From a virus: a stretch of 64,000 bases of DNA. Location: IMG/VR virus record IMGVR_UViG_3300011118_000005, positions 1-64,000 of that record. The stretch is one strand, 5' to 3'. The notes below the pieces were generated by a model. The model was given only the letters and a program-made list of their open reading frames with translations, was not told the DNA's origin and made no database searches. This document shows positions 52,157-62,700 of the stretch, piece after piece. Position 1 is the stretch's first letter. Every line of letters begins with the position of its first letter. Position numbers and translations under genes: made by a program.

Positions 52157-54823
52157 ATGACTAAAATTCGCGACGGAATCCAGCAGTTTCTGACGGCAAG
52201 AGAATCAGAGAGTCCATACCTTATACCCAAATGGGATAAGGATTTGGAATCACAGTACCTAGTACACCAAGGAAATATTGAAGTAGAAGGCAGTGAGGGA
52301 GTCTGGACAGATGGCCACGATACTTGGTGTAACCATAGGTGGCCTAGAAACGCAGGCACAGATCCCAATTACTCAGACCGAACCCTGACATTCTCTCCAG
52401 GCACTTGTTTGAAGAGGTTTGGCAGTACGTGGTGGAATTTCAGAACTAAACGATCAGTGGCAGTGGCATTAGATATAGATCTTGAAGGCACACACGCAGA
52501 ATCTACAACAACGGTGACGCCTGCCAAATTGGCAGAATTGCAAAACAAACTAAGAGTATTACCATATATTACTATGGTACGATCTTCAAGTGGTGGTGGT
52601 ATACATATTTATGCCTTCTTTGATGAAGACAACCAGCCGGTTGCGGCTAACCACAATGAGCACGCACAAACTGCAAAGTCTTTGGTGGCAAAGATTTCCG
52701 ACGATCTGAAATATAATCTACGTCAGCACATGGACGCCGTTGGCGTAATTTTTTGGCTCTGGTCTTGTGATTCACCAGAAGGGCATGAAGGGTATGACCT
52801 AATAAAAGAGCAAACTGAATCTCTGAAAGCTAGCGATTTAGTACCGTATAAAGATGCCGATTTGGTTGGGCCAAATGATAACATAAAATTATCAGGTTAT
52901 AGTGAAGATGGCCAGAGGGTGGTCAATGAGGAGCAAGGTGGTGGGTATAAGGTACATGAGATTGAGCCGGAACACGCTGAGTTTCTGAAGGAACTTGAAG
53001 ATATGGGCTTCTCATTTATATGGCAGCCAAGCCACAATATGGCACATACTCATACTGTTGCAATTAAGAATTTGTATGAGAAGCGTGCAAAAGAGGGACG
53101 ACCTCTGCGCGGGATGTTTACTACGGTATCAGCAGGCTCAGATAAGTCTAAACCAAACTGCTATATTACTCCGCGCCCAGATGGAGTGTTCCAGTGCAAG
53201 AGGTTTGGTACATCTACTGCTGAAACTCCTATATGGAACACAAGAGATGGAGATACTTGGTGCTATATAAACCAAGAGACTCCAGTATTGCAGGTGATGA
53301 AGAAATTTGCCAAGACTTATGAACCAAAGAAAATGGTTTTTGAGGCCGACGACTTAGAGTTGGCAATGAAGACATTTGGCAAGACTCTTGGTGAGTCTAT
53401 CAACTCTATTCTGGTCCCTATCACGGTGTCAGTATCAAATGATGGTATTATGACTGCCTTCTTTGAAGGTGATGGAAATTATGAAGGTTGGAAACCAAAC
53501 AAGAAAGGTTTCTCACGCCAACTACCGGTGGTACATAAGAAGATTGTATTCACAAAGTCCTTATTGGAAGAAGCAGATGCTTTTGTAAGGCATGTTGTGA
53601 CCCCAGACTTTGAGCCATTTGGATGGTCTTTGAAATCGGGAGACCATTGGGTAATGTATAATAGTTATGATCCTGTTGCTTGTGTTGTGAAAAAAGTATT
53701 TGGCAAAGATTCAGAGTCAATTCGTGCAGAAATGACACAAAACCCCTGGATTCTTCACCATTTGCCATTTGGAAAGGAATACCCTGGTGGTAGATTATGG
53801 AATCGACATTCCCCACAGTTGGCTATTGAACCTGCATCAGAACCGGGTCCACACCCACATTGGGATATGATAATGGACCATTTGGGGAAGTCGCTGGATT
53901 CTACAATCGAAAATGCTAGCTGGTGTCAAGAATGGGGAATACATACTGGTGCAGATTATCTTCGATATTGGCTCTCAGCACTTATTCAAGATCCTTTGGA
54001 GCAATTGCCATATCTATTTTTCTATGGCCCTCAAAATGCTGGTAAATCTATCTTCCATGAATCCATTAGTACATTATTTACATGTGGGGTTACCAGCATT
54101 GGAAATGCACTAAGTAGCAATGCTGGTTATAATGCTGAAATTGCCAATGCAGTTATAGGTTTTGTTGAAGAGAAAGATTTGTCAGGGGATGGCAATTCTG
54201 CCTATTCAAGAATCAAAGAATGGGTTATGGCTAAGACCATGTCTATTCATAAAAAGGGCCATACTCCATACGATCAGCCTAATACCCTGCACATTGTGCA
54301 AATGGCTAACCGTGCCAGAAGTGTCTCAATGGAAGACGGAGATACCAGGATTACTGCAATCCTTGTGAACATATTAACTAAAGAAGTGCCCAAGAAGGTT
54401 ATGTTTGAGGCATTAGCAAAAGAGGCCCCATTTTTCCTAAGAACAATCCTTACGATTAACATCCCTCAGAGTCACACTCGTCTACGTATTCCAATGATAG
54501 CAACACAGCATAAGAAAGATTTGGAGCGAATGAATCAAACTCCATTTGAGGCTTTCTGTGAGGATGTTTTATATCCGCGAAGTGGACATTTGGTGAAGGT
54601 GTCTGATTTCTATTCTAGGTATCAAACTTATTGTACCGAAAAGAATAGTGAAGCAGAGAGGAAATCTCATGTATTACAAATGTTGAGGAATAGGACCGAT
54701 AAATACTTGGTCGGTATTGGTACTGGAAAGCAAATTTATATTGCAAATATGTCTTTATCCTCAGATGCCAAATCTAAAAAACTTCTTTGCTTGAACGATA
54801 AAGGCAGATTAGTCCATGTATAG
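52157..54823 (+). CDS. Primase-helicase (AEP primase plus SF3 helicase)
   Basis: An 888-residue protein. The N-terminal archaeo-eukaryotic primase domain has D106-I-D108 (ALDIDLEG) and S-G-G-G-I-H150-I-Y. The C-terminal superfamily 3 helicase has Walker A GPQNAGKS (about residues 624-632) and a Walker B-like GFVEEKDL (about 667-675). A winged-helix-like tail follows. It should prime and unwind phage DNA. It leads the rightward operon from the candidate origin. GGAG precedes the ATG. Confidence 0.88.
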   Translation: MTKIRDGIQQFLTARESESPYLIPKWDKDLESQYLVHQGNIEVEGSEGVWTDGHDTWCNHRWPRNAGTDPNYSDRTLTFSPGTCLKRFGSTWWNFRTKRSVAVALDIDLEGTHAESTTTVTPAKLAELQNKLRVLPYITMVRSSSGGGIHIYAFFDEDNQPVAANHNEHAQTAKSLVAKISDDLKYNLRQHMDAVGVIFWLWSCDSPEGHEGYDLIKEQTESLKASDLVPYKDADLVGPNDNIKLSGYSEDGQRVVNEEQGGGYKVHEIEPEHAEFLKELEDMGFSFIWQPSHNMAHTHTVAIKNLYEKRAKEGRPLRGMFTTVSAGSDKSKPNCYITPRPDGVFQCKRFGTSTAETPIWNTRDGDTWCYINQETPVLQVMKKFAKTYEPKKMVFEADDLELAMKTFGKTLGESINSILVPITVSVSNDGIMTAFFEGDGNYEGWKPNKKGFSRQLPVVHKKIVFTKSLLEEADAFVRHVVTPDFEPFGWSLKSGDHWVMYNSYDPVACVVKKVFGKDSESIRAEMTQNPWILHHLPFGKEYPGGRLWNRHSPQLAIEPASEPGPHPHWDMIMDHLGKSLDSTIENASWCQEWGIHTGADYLRYWLSALIQDPLEQLPYLFFYGPQNAGKSIFHESISTLFTCGVTSIGNALSSNAGYNAEIANAVIGFVEEKDLSGDGNSAYSRIKEWVMAKTMSIHKKGHTPYDQPNTLHIVQMANRARSVSMEDGDTRITAILVNILTKEVPKKVMFEALAKEAPFFLRTILTINIPQSHTRLRIPMIATQHKKDLERMNQTPFEAFCEDVLYPRSGHLVKVSDFYSRYQTYCTEKNSEAERKSHVLQMLRNRTDKYLVGIGTGKQIYIANMSLSSDAKSKKLLCLNDKGRLVHV

Positions 54824-55028
54824 AATATCTTTAAGGCAATCATCTGATGATAGGGAGGTAGTCGGTTTCACTACAGATTTGCCTTCGCATGAAGCTGTGT
54901 GTGCGATGGAAAAGATTTGGATGGGGTCCGCCAATGAATGTTATATAGATGTATGTAGATTGGTGGATAGTCCATTATCGGATACGGCCAATTTTCGAGA
55001 CCTTGTAGATTATGAACTGGAGGATTAA
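54816..55028 (+). CDS. Hypothetical protein
   Basis: A 70-residue acidic protein (MYRISLRQSSDDREVVGFTT...). It overlaps the primase-helicase end by 8 bases and abuts the kinase gene. No family was recognised. Confidence 0.55.
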   Translation: MYRISLRQSSDDREVVGFTTDLPSHEAVCAMEKIWMGSANECYIDVCRLVDSPLSDTANFRDLVDYELED

Positions 55029-55649
55029 ATGAAAATTATTGGGCTTGGGCATTACTCTCGAACTGGTAAGGATACACTTGCCAACATGATCGTGGATCAT
55101 TGCTCAGATCTGGGCGTGAAAGCTAAGAGGGTTTCTCTTGCATGGAAGCTAAAGCAAGTTTGCCACGAGTTATACGGGTGGGCCGGTCTCCGTGAGCCTG
55201 AGTTTTATGATACCAAAGAAGGAGAGGGGTATCGTGAACTGAAGATTAGAGCACTCGATATGACTCCGGTGGAAATTTGGGTTGCCTTCGGGACTCCAGC
55301 AGTCAGGGATAAGGTATATGACCGAACATGGATTGACTACGTCCTGCAAACAGACCACGAATGTGATGTGTTGGTTGTACCCGATATCCGCTATCCAAAT
55401 GAGGTAAAGGAGTTTCGTCTAGCTGGTGCCAAATTGATCAAGGTGGTAAGAGAGGGATTTGGTCCGAGGAACACTGAGCCAGATCTGGCACTATTGGGCT
55501 GGGGAGGCTGGGATCTAATAGCTGGTCCCTCGATGAAGTCACTGTCGCGGCAAGCACAATCACTGGCTGAGTGGGCGGCATGTGACGAGCTATTCCCCAC
55601 CCAGATCGATGAGGTGAAAGACATGCTTTTGAAACTGGAGGCAGTATAA
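55029..55649 (+). CDS. Deoxynucleoside monophosphate kinase-like protein
   Basis: A 206-residue P-loop protein: G-x-x-x-x-G-K-D-T at residues 7-16 (GHYSRTGKDT) and the base/metal segment DVLVVPDIRYPNEVKEF. This matches phage dNMP kinases, which phosphorylate dNMPs to dNDPs. It completes the precursor pathway with ThyX, dUTPase and the reductase. Confidence 0.8.
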   Translation: MKIIGLGHYSRTGKDTLANMIVDHCSDLGVKAKRVSLAWKLKQVCHELYGWAGLREPEFYDTKEGEGYRELKIRALDMTPVEIWVAFGTPAVRDKVYDRTWIDYVLQTDHECDVLVVPDIRYPNEVKEFRLAGAKLIKVVREGFGPRNTEPDLALLGWGGWDLIAGPSMKSLSRQAQSLAEWAACDELFPTQIDEVKDMLLKLEAV

Positions 55650-56245
55650 TGGGATTAGTGACATTCAACGCCAATGTCCTAGCCCCACTGGACATTGAGA
55701 CAACAGGCAACACAGCGGGATACCATGAGATTATTCAGATTGCCATCGTTCCATTAGATGACGACCTGAATCAAATGGACGTATCTCCATTCTACATGAA
55801 TATACGCCCAGAGCACCCGGAGAGGGCTCAGAAGGATGCCACGAGAGCACACGGCATTAGCCTAGATCGGTTGGAGCATTGTCCAAGAAAGGATCAAGTT
55901 GCTGACACACTGGAAGAATGGTTTGTCAATCTTAATTTGCCTATGGATAAAAGATTGATATTCCTTACACAGAACGGTCTTTTTGATATTCCGTTTATTA
56001 AGCATTGGCTTGGCAATGTGGCGTTTGACAGATACTTTTGTTGGATAGGAAGGGATACCATGCACTTTGCTTGTGGGTTGAATGATCAAGCTGCGTTCAA
56101 GTGCCAACCTGTGCCATTTACTGGAGTAGGTTTGAAGCCCTTGGCGAACAAGTTAGGGATTGAACTTAGTAACCATCACAATGCCTTGGCCGACGCAATA
56201 GCGACAGGTAAGGTATACAAAGAACTATTGAGGTTTGAATTATGA
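55649..56245 (+). CDS. DEDD 3'-5' exonuclease
   Basis: A 198-residue protein: Exo I D15-I-E17 (LDIETTG), Exo II around FLTQNGLFDIPF and Exo III H-x(4)-D in HHNALADAIA. It belongs to the RNase T/oligoribonuclease-like group. It could trim RNA or DNA ends. Overlaps the kinase stop by one base. Confidence 0.8.
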   Translation: MGLVTFNANVLAPLDIETTGNTAGYHEIIQIAIVPLDDDLNQMDVSPFYMNIRPEHPERAQKDATRAHGISLDRLEHCPRKDQVADTLEEWFVNLNLPMDKRLIFLTQNGLFDIPFIKHWLGNVAFDRYFCWIGRDTMHFACGLNDQAAFKCQPVPFTGVGLKPLANKLGIELSNHHNALADAIATGKVYKELLRFEL

Positions 56246-56595
56246 CAGAGTATGAGAAGTTCCCAGCACCCGAATTGCCATTAGATGAGATTGCCTGTAA
56301 ATTTATGTTTACCATGGATGCTCAAGATTATATCGATAATGTAAATATCCCAGACGAATCGGGGTGGCCAAGCAAGGAGAATGTTTTTCTTGATACTGTC
56401 AATCTTGAAAATTCAATATACTGTGATGCAGAACAGTTTCGCGTTATCAGAAGGATCTGCGAAGAGATCAAAAAGATACATAGCAGAGGAACCGGTGTTG
56501 CCTTTGACGCAGTGAAGCTGAGGGGCCTACGCAATGAGTGTGTCAACATGTCCCGTATCTTTGATATCATGTTGGCGGAAATGAGAGAAAAATGA
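56242..56595 (+). CDS. Hypothetical protein
   Basis: A 117-residue acidic, mainly helical protein (MTEYEKFPAPELPLDEIACK...). Coupled by ATGA at both ends. No family was recognised. Confidence 0.55.
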   Translation: MTEYEKFPAPELPLDEIACKFMFTMDAQDYIDNVNIPDESGWPSKENVFLDTVNLENSIYCDAEQFRVIRRICEEIKKIHSRGTGVAFDAVKLRGLRNECVNMSRIFDIMLAEMREK

Positions 56596-56888
56596 GAGAA
56601 TACAAATTAGAAAAGGTATCGTTTGACAAAAAAGTCATCGATAAGATTTGCTGCGATCTGTGCGGCAGAGAGGGAGTTAAAGATGGATGGGAGTCTGGCT
56701 ACTATGAAGTAAATGAAACCGAAGTCGAGGTCACTGTTCATCAGAGAGAAGGTAAAGCTTATCCTGATGGTGATTGTTGGGGTACCGAGTACATCATAGA
56801 TATGTGTCCAGAGTGCTTCAAGAACAAATTAGTACCTTGGATCATAAGCCAAGGTGGTATACTAGAACAGAAAGATTGGGGTTCTTGA
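56592..56888 (+). CDS. Zinc-ribbon-like protein
   Basis: A 98-residue protein with CCDLCG near residue 20 and CPEC near 74, a probable zinc ribbon around a beta-rich middle. No family was recognised. Confidence 0.55.
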   Translation: MREYKLEKVSFDKKVIDKICCDLCGREGVKDGWESGYYEVNETEVEVTVHQREGKAYPDGDCWGTEYIIDMCPECFKNKLVPWIISQGGILEQKDWGS

Positions 56889-56889
56889 T

Positions 56890-57183
56890 ATGAGATATCG
56901 TTTCAGAATCAGCGGAACCATTGAACCACACCTACATCAGGAGTTAGTTGACTACCTCCAGGAGAAAGAATTTGAGGTGGTGGACCAGATTTATCAATTG
57001 GTCCCGGTAGGTGGGCTTGTTGCTGTGTCCTATGAATTTTACACAGAAGGAAAGGACGCTGAAGAAGCCACCTCTATTGCGCACTTATTCCAGGAAGCCA
57101 CGGTAGAGATGGAGGATATATACGTCAAAGCACTATTAGACATTGAGGCAGAAGAGTTCTGGCACCGTCTTCATGGTTATTGA
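56890..57183 (+). CDS. Hypothetical protein
   Basis: A 97-residue acidic protein (MRYRFRISGTIEPHLHQELV...), predicted ferredoxin-like alpha/beta. It starts one base after the previous stop. Confidence 0.55.
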   Translation: MRYRFRISGTIEPHLHQELVDYLQEKEFEVVDQIYQLVPVGGLVAVSYEFYTEGKDAEEATSIAHLFQEATVEMEDIYVKALLDIEAEEFWHRLHGY

Positions 57184-57306
57184 CGTTTATTGCGGCGGTC
57201 TTTCGGTGTTTCGATTTTACGTGGATTCGCGATGCCCCTGGAGAACTTAATCTTTGGGGGTTTTATTCTTTTCTTCAAACATTTTCTACAGGACATCGGA
57301 AAACCT

Positions 57307-57528
57307 ATGAATATTGAACAAAAAATAGAAGTTTTGAAACCCAAGTTGTTAGACTTGAGAGAAGATCTAAATTACCTATATGGCTTACGACATTCTCGCC
57401 GAGATGAGCTTATAGCCGAACTCATGTGCGCTAGAGATGCTTTAGAAGATCTAATAAATGCTCTTTATCGCTCCGACCAAATCGAATCCGCGAGCCCCCA
57501 TTCAATAGCCTCATCGGATGAGAAATAG
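57307..57528 (+). CDS. Hypothetical helical protein
   Basis: A 73-residue protein starting MNIEQKIEVLKPKLLDLRED, with a probable coiled coil. The start is chosen for its AGGACATCGG region. The last 63 bases overlap the convergent ClpP-like gene. The 120 bases before it show no clear gene. Confidence 0.5.
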   Translation: MNIEQKIEVLKPKLLDLREDLNYLYGLRHSRRDELIAELMCARDALEDLINALYRSDQIESASPHSIASSDEK

Positions 57529-58037
57529 AAGTCTTCTGACTTTTTCGCCCGGTCATCCCACCACTTGAAGGTCTTGTTGCTTAATTTGGCAATAAGAGTT
57601 GTCCAGGCTTTTTCCAGGATCTTCAAGTGCTTCATTTCGGCCTCTAATTTAGTCGTCTTGCCTTCCATCTCACACGAGCCATCGTGGTGCATGAAGAACG
57701 TATGCTCCGCAACCCAGCGATGGCCCTTCTCCCCTGCCGCCAGCAGTAGAGGGGCGGCACTCATGCACTTGCCAAAGGCAAATGTATGCACCGGGCATTT
57801 TATAGTCTGGATGATATCGTACAAGGCCAAAGCGTCATAAGTATTGCCCCCGTAAGAACTTATGAATAATTCAATCTCTTTATGCTCATCGTTTGTCTGC
57901 ATAAGGTATAGCCCTTTAATGCAGTAGTCAATGGTGGTTTCGTCTATTTCACCGAGGAATATGCGGCGATTAAGGACATCAATCCCCTTATCAAAATAGG
58001 CGTTTACCCACTCGCTATCAAACTGTAATTCTTTCAT
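57465..58037 (-). CDS. ClpP-like serine protease
   Basis: A 190-residue protein of ClpP fold: oxyanion strand SSYGGNTYDALALYD, nucleophile S93 in GKCMSAAPLL, H117 in TFFMHHDGS, and acidic D169 in EDFYFSS. The triad is complete. In phages such proteins can be capsid-maturation proteases, or they act on host proteins. It lies just before structural genes, which suits either. AGAGGGTGCC precedes the ATG. Confidence 0.85.
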   Translation of the reverse strand: MKELQFDSEWVNAYFDKGIDVLNRRIFLGEIDETTIDYCIKGLYLMQTNDEHKEIELFISSYGGNTYDALALYDIIQTIKCPVHTFAFGKCMSAAPLLLAAGEKGHRWVAEHTFFMHHDGSCEMEGKTTKLEAEMKHLKILEKAWTTLIAKLSNKTFKWWDDRAKKSEDFYFSSDEAIEWGLADSIWSER

Positions 58038-58057
58038 GGCACCCTCTCAAAGGTAAA

Positions 58058-58094
58058 GGCCCGACCCGCCTACGATGGCACAGCGGGCCGGGCC
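58058..58094 (-). terminator. GC-rich hairpin, probable terminator
   Basis: Reading leftward, GGCCCGGCCCGC pairs with GCGGGTCGGGCC (58058-58094) around a 13-base loop, followed by TTTACCTTT. It lies between the structural gene at 58102 and the ClpP-like start. Confidence 0.65.
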
Positions 58095-58101
58095 TACATA
58101 G

Positions 58102-58830
58102 TTAAATATTGGCAACTCCAGGATACAATCCTACAATAGAATCATAAGCGTCGTCAGTGCCGTCTTCGTAGACTGCTTGCAAGGTCAGATCCTTGATCAG
58201 CCCATAACGCGGCCTCGACTGGCCTACACTCTCTGGCCTAGTCCAGACAGTGGCATCCCCAGAAGCCTGGAGGGTACCAGCAACCACATTCAGTTCATAA
58301 AGAGCCTGAGTGGCCTTCCGGTCACCTTGTCCACCAGTGGTCCGTGTGACAGTCTGAGCGCCTCCAATACCTGTGACACTACTGGTATCAATAGTGATAA
58401 TTACAGGCATCTCGCCAACTGAATTTTCGCACAAGAAATCACAGTATCCATCACTGAGACCAGCCGAACCTTCCTCAGAGACCGAAACGTCACCATTCGT
58501 CCAGCTAGTAATGCTGGCCGTTGTGGCAGCAGTGTCGATTGCGCCTTCAATCGTGGCAGCCGTTGCATTATATGCAATACCAGCAGTGGTGAATGTCTCA
58601 CCAGTTGTGTTCATCACAAACGTGAGAGCAAAGGTGCCCGCAGAAGGTGTTCCGGTCAACTGGTCAATCCGGTCATTTTCGTCGGCAGCCGCGTAGACAG
58701 ACCCAATAGTGGGGTCATATCTTACAGCCTTCGACAAAAGCTGTTCAGCCGAGGACCGGCTAATACCGGATCTTGGCTTTGCGGGAGCAATAGTTTGGCT
58801 TCCCGTCGTTAAATCTGTGTAAATTCCCAT
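58102..58830 (-). CDS. Putative phage structural protein
   Basis: A 242-residue, Thr/Ala/Gly-rich beta protein. GTFALTFVMNTTGETFTTAG and IAYNATAATIEGAI form a beta module I recall as frequent in phage and planctomycete surface proteins ('T-L-x-F ... I-x-x-N-A-T-A-x-x-I-x-x-A'). It probably is a head decoration or tail component. It sits with the tail genes. Confidence 0.55.
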   Translation of the reverse strand: MGIYTDLTTGSQTIAPAKPRSGISRSSAEQLLSKAVRYDPTIGSVYAAADENDRIDQLTGTPSAGTFALTFVMNTTGETFTTAGIAYNATAATIEGAIDTAATTASITSWTNGDVSVSEEGSAGLSDGYCDFLCENSVGEMPVIITIDTSSVTGIGGAQTVTRTTGGQGDRKATQALYELNVVAGTLQASGDATVWTRPESVGQSRPRYGLIKDLTLQAVYEDGTDDAYDSIVGLYPGVANI

Positions 58831-58854
58831 AAAAATCTCCTCTTAAAAAAGTGG

Positions 58855-59454
58855 TTAGAATCGTCCAAGCGGACAATGCTCAGACGCCATTGCTAGCTTA
58901 TTGGCTAGCGGAGAGGAATCCTTACTGACCTTACATCCACAGTTTTTACACGCATGTTTGTCTGGGTCGTACCTGCTACATCCCTGGCAGTGTTCCTCAA
59001 ACAATACTTTGATCTCTTCCTCAGATCGAGTTGGCCTTCCATTAGCAACCCACCGCCTAACGGCTCCAAAGTAATTTTTTACTTTATCGCCAAAATTTGC
59101 CTCATGCTCACGGGTTTCAGAATCGCATCGATTGCAGATCTCAGGATTGACTCCGAGATCTGTAATCGAGCAATGTTGGGTTCCATCCTTATGGCCGTAC
59201 CTATACGGACACACAGGATATTCGCCCGGCTGCGGTTTGATCACCGGCAGTTGACTTAATTGTTTTGCTATGCGGTCTCTCTTTAATGCTACCTCGCAGG
59301 GAACCGCCTTCTTTTTTCTAGCCATGCGGACTGGGCAGACTTCACATTGGTCCTGCACTACTATCTCTCGGTAGAGTTCAGCAGACTTGTTAATGCAGCG
59401 GAATTGCCGCTTGCCTTTATAATTCTCTTTCTGTCGCTTTGAACAGTCTACCAT
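58855..59454 (-). CDS. Cys-rich zinc-binding protein A
   Basis: A 199-residue protein starting MVDCSKRQKENYKGKRQFRC with many CxxC pairs (CEVC, CNRC, CQGC, CKNCGC). The C-terminal pattern RSEEEIKVLFEEHCQGCSRYD...EHCPLG is shared with the smaller neighbour. Probably structural zinc sites; the function is unknown. It lies within the tail cluster. Confidence 0.6.
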   Translation of the reverse strand: MVDCSKRQKENYKGKRQFRCINKSAELYREIVVQDQCEVCPVRMARKKKAVPCEVALKRDRIAKQLSQLPVIKPQPGEYPVCPYRYGHKDGTQHCSITDLGVNPEICNRCDSETREHEANFGDKVKNYFGAVRRWVANGRPTRSEEEIKVLFEEHCQGCSRYDPDKHACKNCGCKVSKDSSPLANKLAMASEHCPLGRF

Positions 59455-59774
59455 TGTTTCTCCGGACAGTGGTTTGATGGATGTTGACTCCATATATCAG
59501 TTGGTATTACTTGATATGGCATCTTAGAACAGGTTTGTTCGTGGACTTTGAAAAGCGGGCAGCTTTTACACACATTATGGACAGATTTAATCTCCTCATC
59601 AGACCGTCGCGGAAACTCGGCTTCCATTGGAGGGTGGTCAAATCCTCCCTCCCTATCAGGGCATTGGCCGCAGATGGTATCGTTGACGAATCTTCCATGT
59701 TTAATACAGAACTCGGTAATGAGACCCATATTGATAACAACCATCACGTTTTTATGAGTACATTCTATCATCAA
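59448..59774 (-). CDS. Cys-rich zinc-binding protein B
   Basis: A 108-residue protein. FPRRSDEEIKSVHNVCKSC ... NHCPEKQW aligns with the C-terminal domain of protein A, so the two are related. Other Cys/His (C5, C23, H26, C35, C38) may form an additional zinc site. Confidence 0.6.
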   Translation of the reverse strand: MMIECTHKNVMVVINMGLITEFCIKHGRFVNDTICGQCPDREGGFDHPPMEAEFPRRSDEEIKSVHNVCKSCPLFKVHEQTCSKMPYQVIPTDIWSQHPSNHCPEKQW

Positions 59775-62700
59775 TCTAACTCTGGGGCAGTGTCAGGGTC
59801 TCCATTCTTTAGACCAGGAGCCAAGGTCTCACCAGAATCCGCACCGGGGGCGTTTTCATCTCCAGGAGGTTCATTAACATCTTCACATTCACCAAAGGCC
59901 CCGGAACCCTCGATTCCAGTGATGCCACCGGCAGCATAAACATCTGTTTGATTTGCAGCGTATCCGCAATTGGCAAACAGTGCTTGTGCCTCTGCTTTCT
60001 TTGCTGATTGAAACGCTGTGGCGGCGAATAAAGCGCCAAATGAATGACAGAAAGTATGCAGTCCTGACTGGCATGGACGACCCCCAGTGGTCGGCCCACA
60101 TGGTCCTCCAGTGGGGCAGGGTTCGCCTTCTGCCTGCACAGTGGTAACATCAAGAGGAGTCACATAAGTTACTGTAACCTCATATACGCATCCTCCGTTG
60201 GCTGGTCCTGGATCTCCGCAAGCATTTTTATTCTCTTTATCATCATTGGTTCCAGAGCCACCGCCGCCGTTTAATCCACTGGCTTCAATGCCGTCTAGTT
60301 TATCCTCAAAGTTTTTGTTCGCGAGCGGCTCCACGATCCTGATAATTGGCTCAACGTCGTCTGCGATTTCAGCACCCGTTGCCAAGTCGCAGACGAGAGT
60401 GGGGAATGTATCGCCGAGATCCGAAGGGTGTTTATCGCCATCGGTCGCGAGGACCGCTGTGTCCGGATCGTAACCCCCACGAAGAGGATGACCGATTGGC
60501 GGTATGACTTGGAAGTCGTAGCCATCTCCCGATTGCCCTTCTGCACCATCAAGAGGATGGATGGATGCCTCCACTTGCTGGCTCGGCCACGCCCAGAAGT
60601 ATGGCGCATTAGTGCCGGATAAAATTGGGGTCCACGCTTTGAATTTGATCGTATTGGTATCAACATTGTAGGCTGCTTCTTGTATGATAATCTTAGTTGT
60701 TGGGAATTGATCAATGTCTAATGTAATACAATCAAAAACATCCCAGTTCAATTGCGTGATAGGTGTCTCAAATTCCACGATTCTCCATGTATTTGATTTT
60801 TGGATCATCCAATAGGTGGCAGACTTCTGTATGGTGTCAAAAGTATTTTGTGTAAAGTAGTCATATTCTTTATTAAACATTCCATACTTTGGAATATTGT
60901 TCTTTAGGACAAAATCAAAATCAACTGGATCATTTTTATTGACCCCGGCCTCACCTTCCTTCCACGATATCTGGTGCCGGGTCTCAAGATCTTCGGTTTC
61001 CGTGTGACTAAAACTAAAAGTCTCCGTCAGAATATCACTCTCAGTTAAAGTCCTAAGAGAGGTTGGTTCTGGTGAAAGATACGTTATATACATTACGTCA
61101 TCTCGGATATATATGGCGCAACGGGCCTGATAGGCAATATCCCGTATTAACTGGAGTACACTTGGCCTCGATTTCACAAAGAAATTAGATGGGTAGTTTG
61201 TGAGACTGGATTTTACGGAGGCGAAGGTTGTTGTGTCTACCGTATAATCAGTGTACTTTTCAACCAGCCACTGGATGATATCCGCTGGGTTCGGGCCTAC
61301 AGATGAGGTAAATGAAACAAATAATTCGTCGTCCCATTCTTCATCATCAATTGTTGATAATGGAGATTCCAACCATATTTCTACTACATCGTATCCTGTG
61401 TAGTCAGTAGTATGGACTGTATACAAATCCGAGTCTACCTCAGTCAATAATGAGGTATCCCCGTAAGTCCTATATGCAGCCACTTGATCTACAGTACCCG
61501 GAAGAAGGGAAACTATGTTGATAATCTCTGATTCTTCCGCTAAAAATACATCTGTTCCAGCAGGTAGCCAAATGAAATTACCTGCCTCAAACTCGTTATA
61601 GTATCTCCATGATTCACCGGAACCATTTCTAACATCCTCCCCAAACGATCCACCTCCTTGAGCACAGGTTGCAGTGTCAGTGGGAAGATCATCTCCACCT
61701 TGATACCGCCAACCTAATCCGGCATCGCTAATCTGTTGGCATGGCGGGTTATCTATGGTTGCATTAGCTGGATGGTCGGTACTGATGACGAAGAATGATT
61801 CCCCCGTCATAATTCCTGTGTAACGTACCTCGCCAATTTTAATAGTAATTCTTTCGCCTTGTGGGAAGTCTTCTCCATTGCGAACCGTAAATGGATTCAA
61901 GACGTATTGCTCTTGCTGTTCTTTTTCCTGCAAAATTTTACATATTTCATTGAACCTTCTATCCAGGCACTGTTGGTCTTCTTGCGTATTGCGCACATTA
62001 TATTGCTGGTCCAACTCTTGAGTAAATTGTTCAAGTGCTGCTTCATAGGCATCTATGTTGGCAAAAGATAGCTGAATCATTGCAGACGAGTTCTTGAACT
62101 TATTGATAATAGTAGTTCGCTGTATTTGTTGCTCTGGAGTAAGTTGTTTTTTGACATTGGTTGTAACCAAAGCACATTGCAAGTAGTTGGCTTGGCACAG
62201 ACGTTCATCGAGAGTTGGATCAGGAACCCCGATTCCTTGAGCTAGGAATCCTTTCCTCAAGGCTGTCACCCGCACCGCTTCCATGTTGCAGACTTGCCCG
62301 AAAACGAGGGGCCAGGGCTTGTTAGCTTCGCCAGGTGGGACGAAGGGGAAGTCCCCATCCTCCATCGTAAAACCTGCCTCGGAGTCTTCCACTTTAGAAA
62401 ATACCGAGAAGGATAAAGTTCTATCAGATTCATTCCACGTATAAGGGGAATTAAGCACGCCCTCAAACATTAAAGCCTTGTCTGTTACTGGTAGACCTTG
62501 GAATGTAAGATATACTCTAATTGGCCGCAAATGAATATCATTATTATCTATGGTGTTTCTAAGAGACCCATCAGCGTCGTTGAGAATTAGATTAACACTT
62601 TGGCTATCAGACCCTCCGCTGACAATAGTTGTGGTGTCGAATTGTCCTATACTTTGTATCAATGGGTACGGGTAATCCTGTCCGTTCAATTTTCTATCAG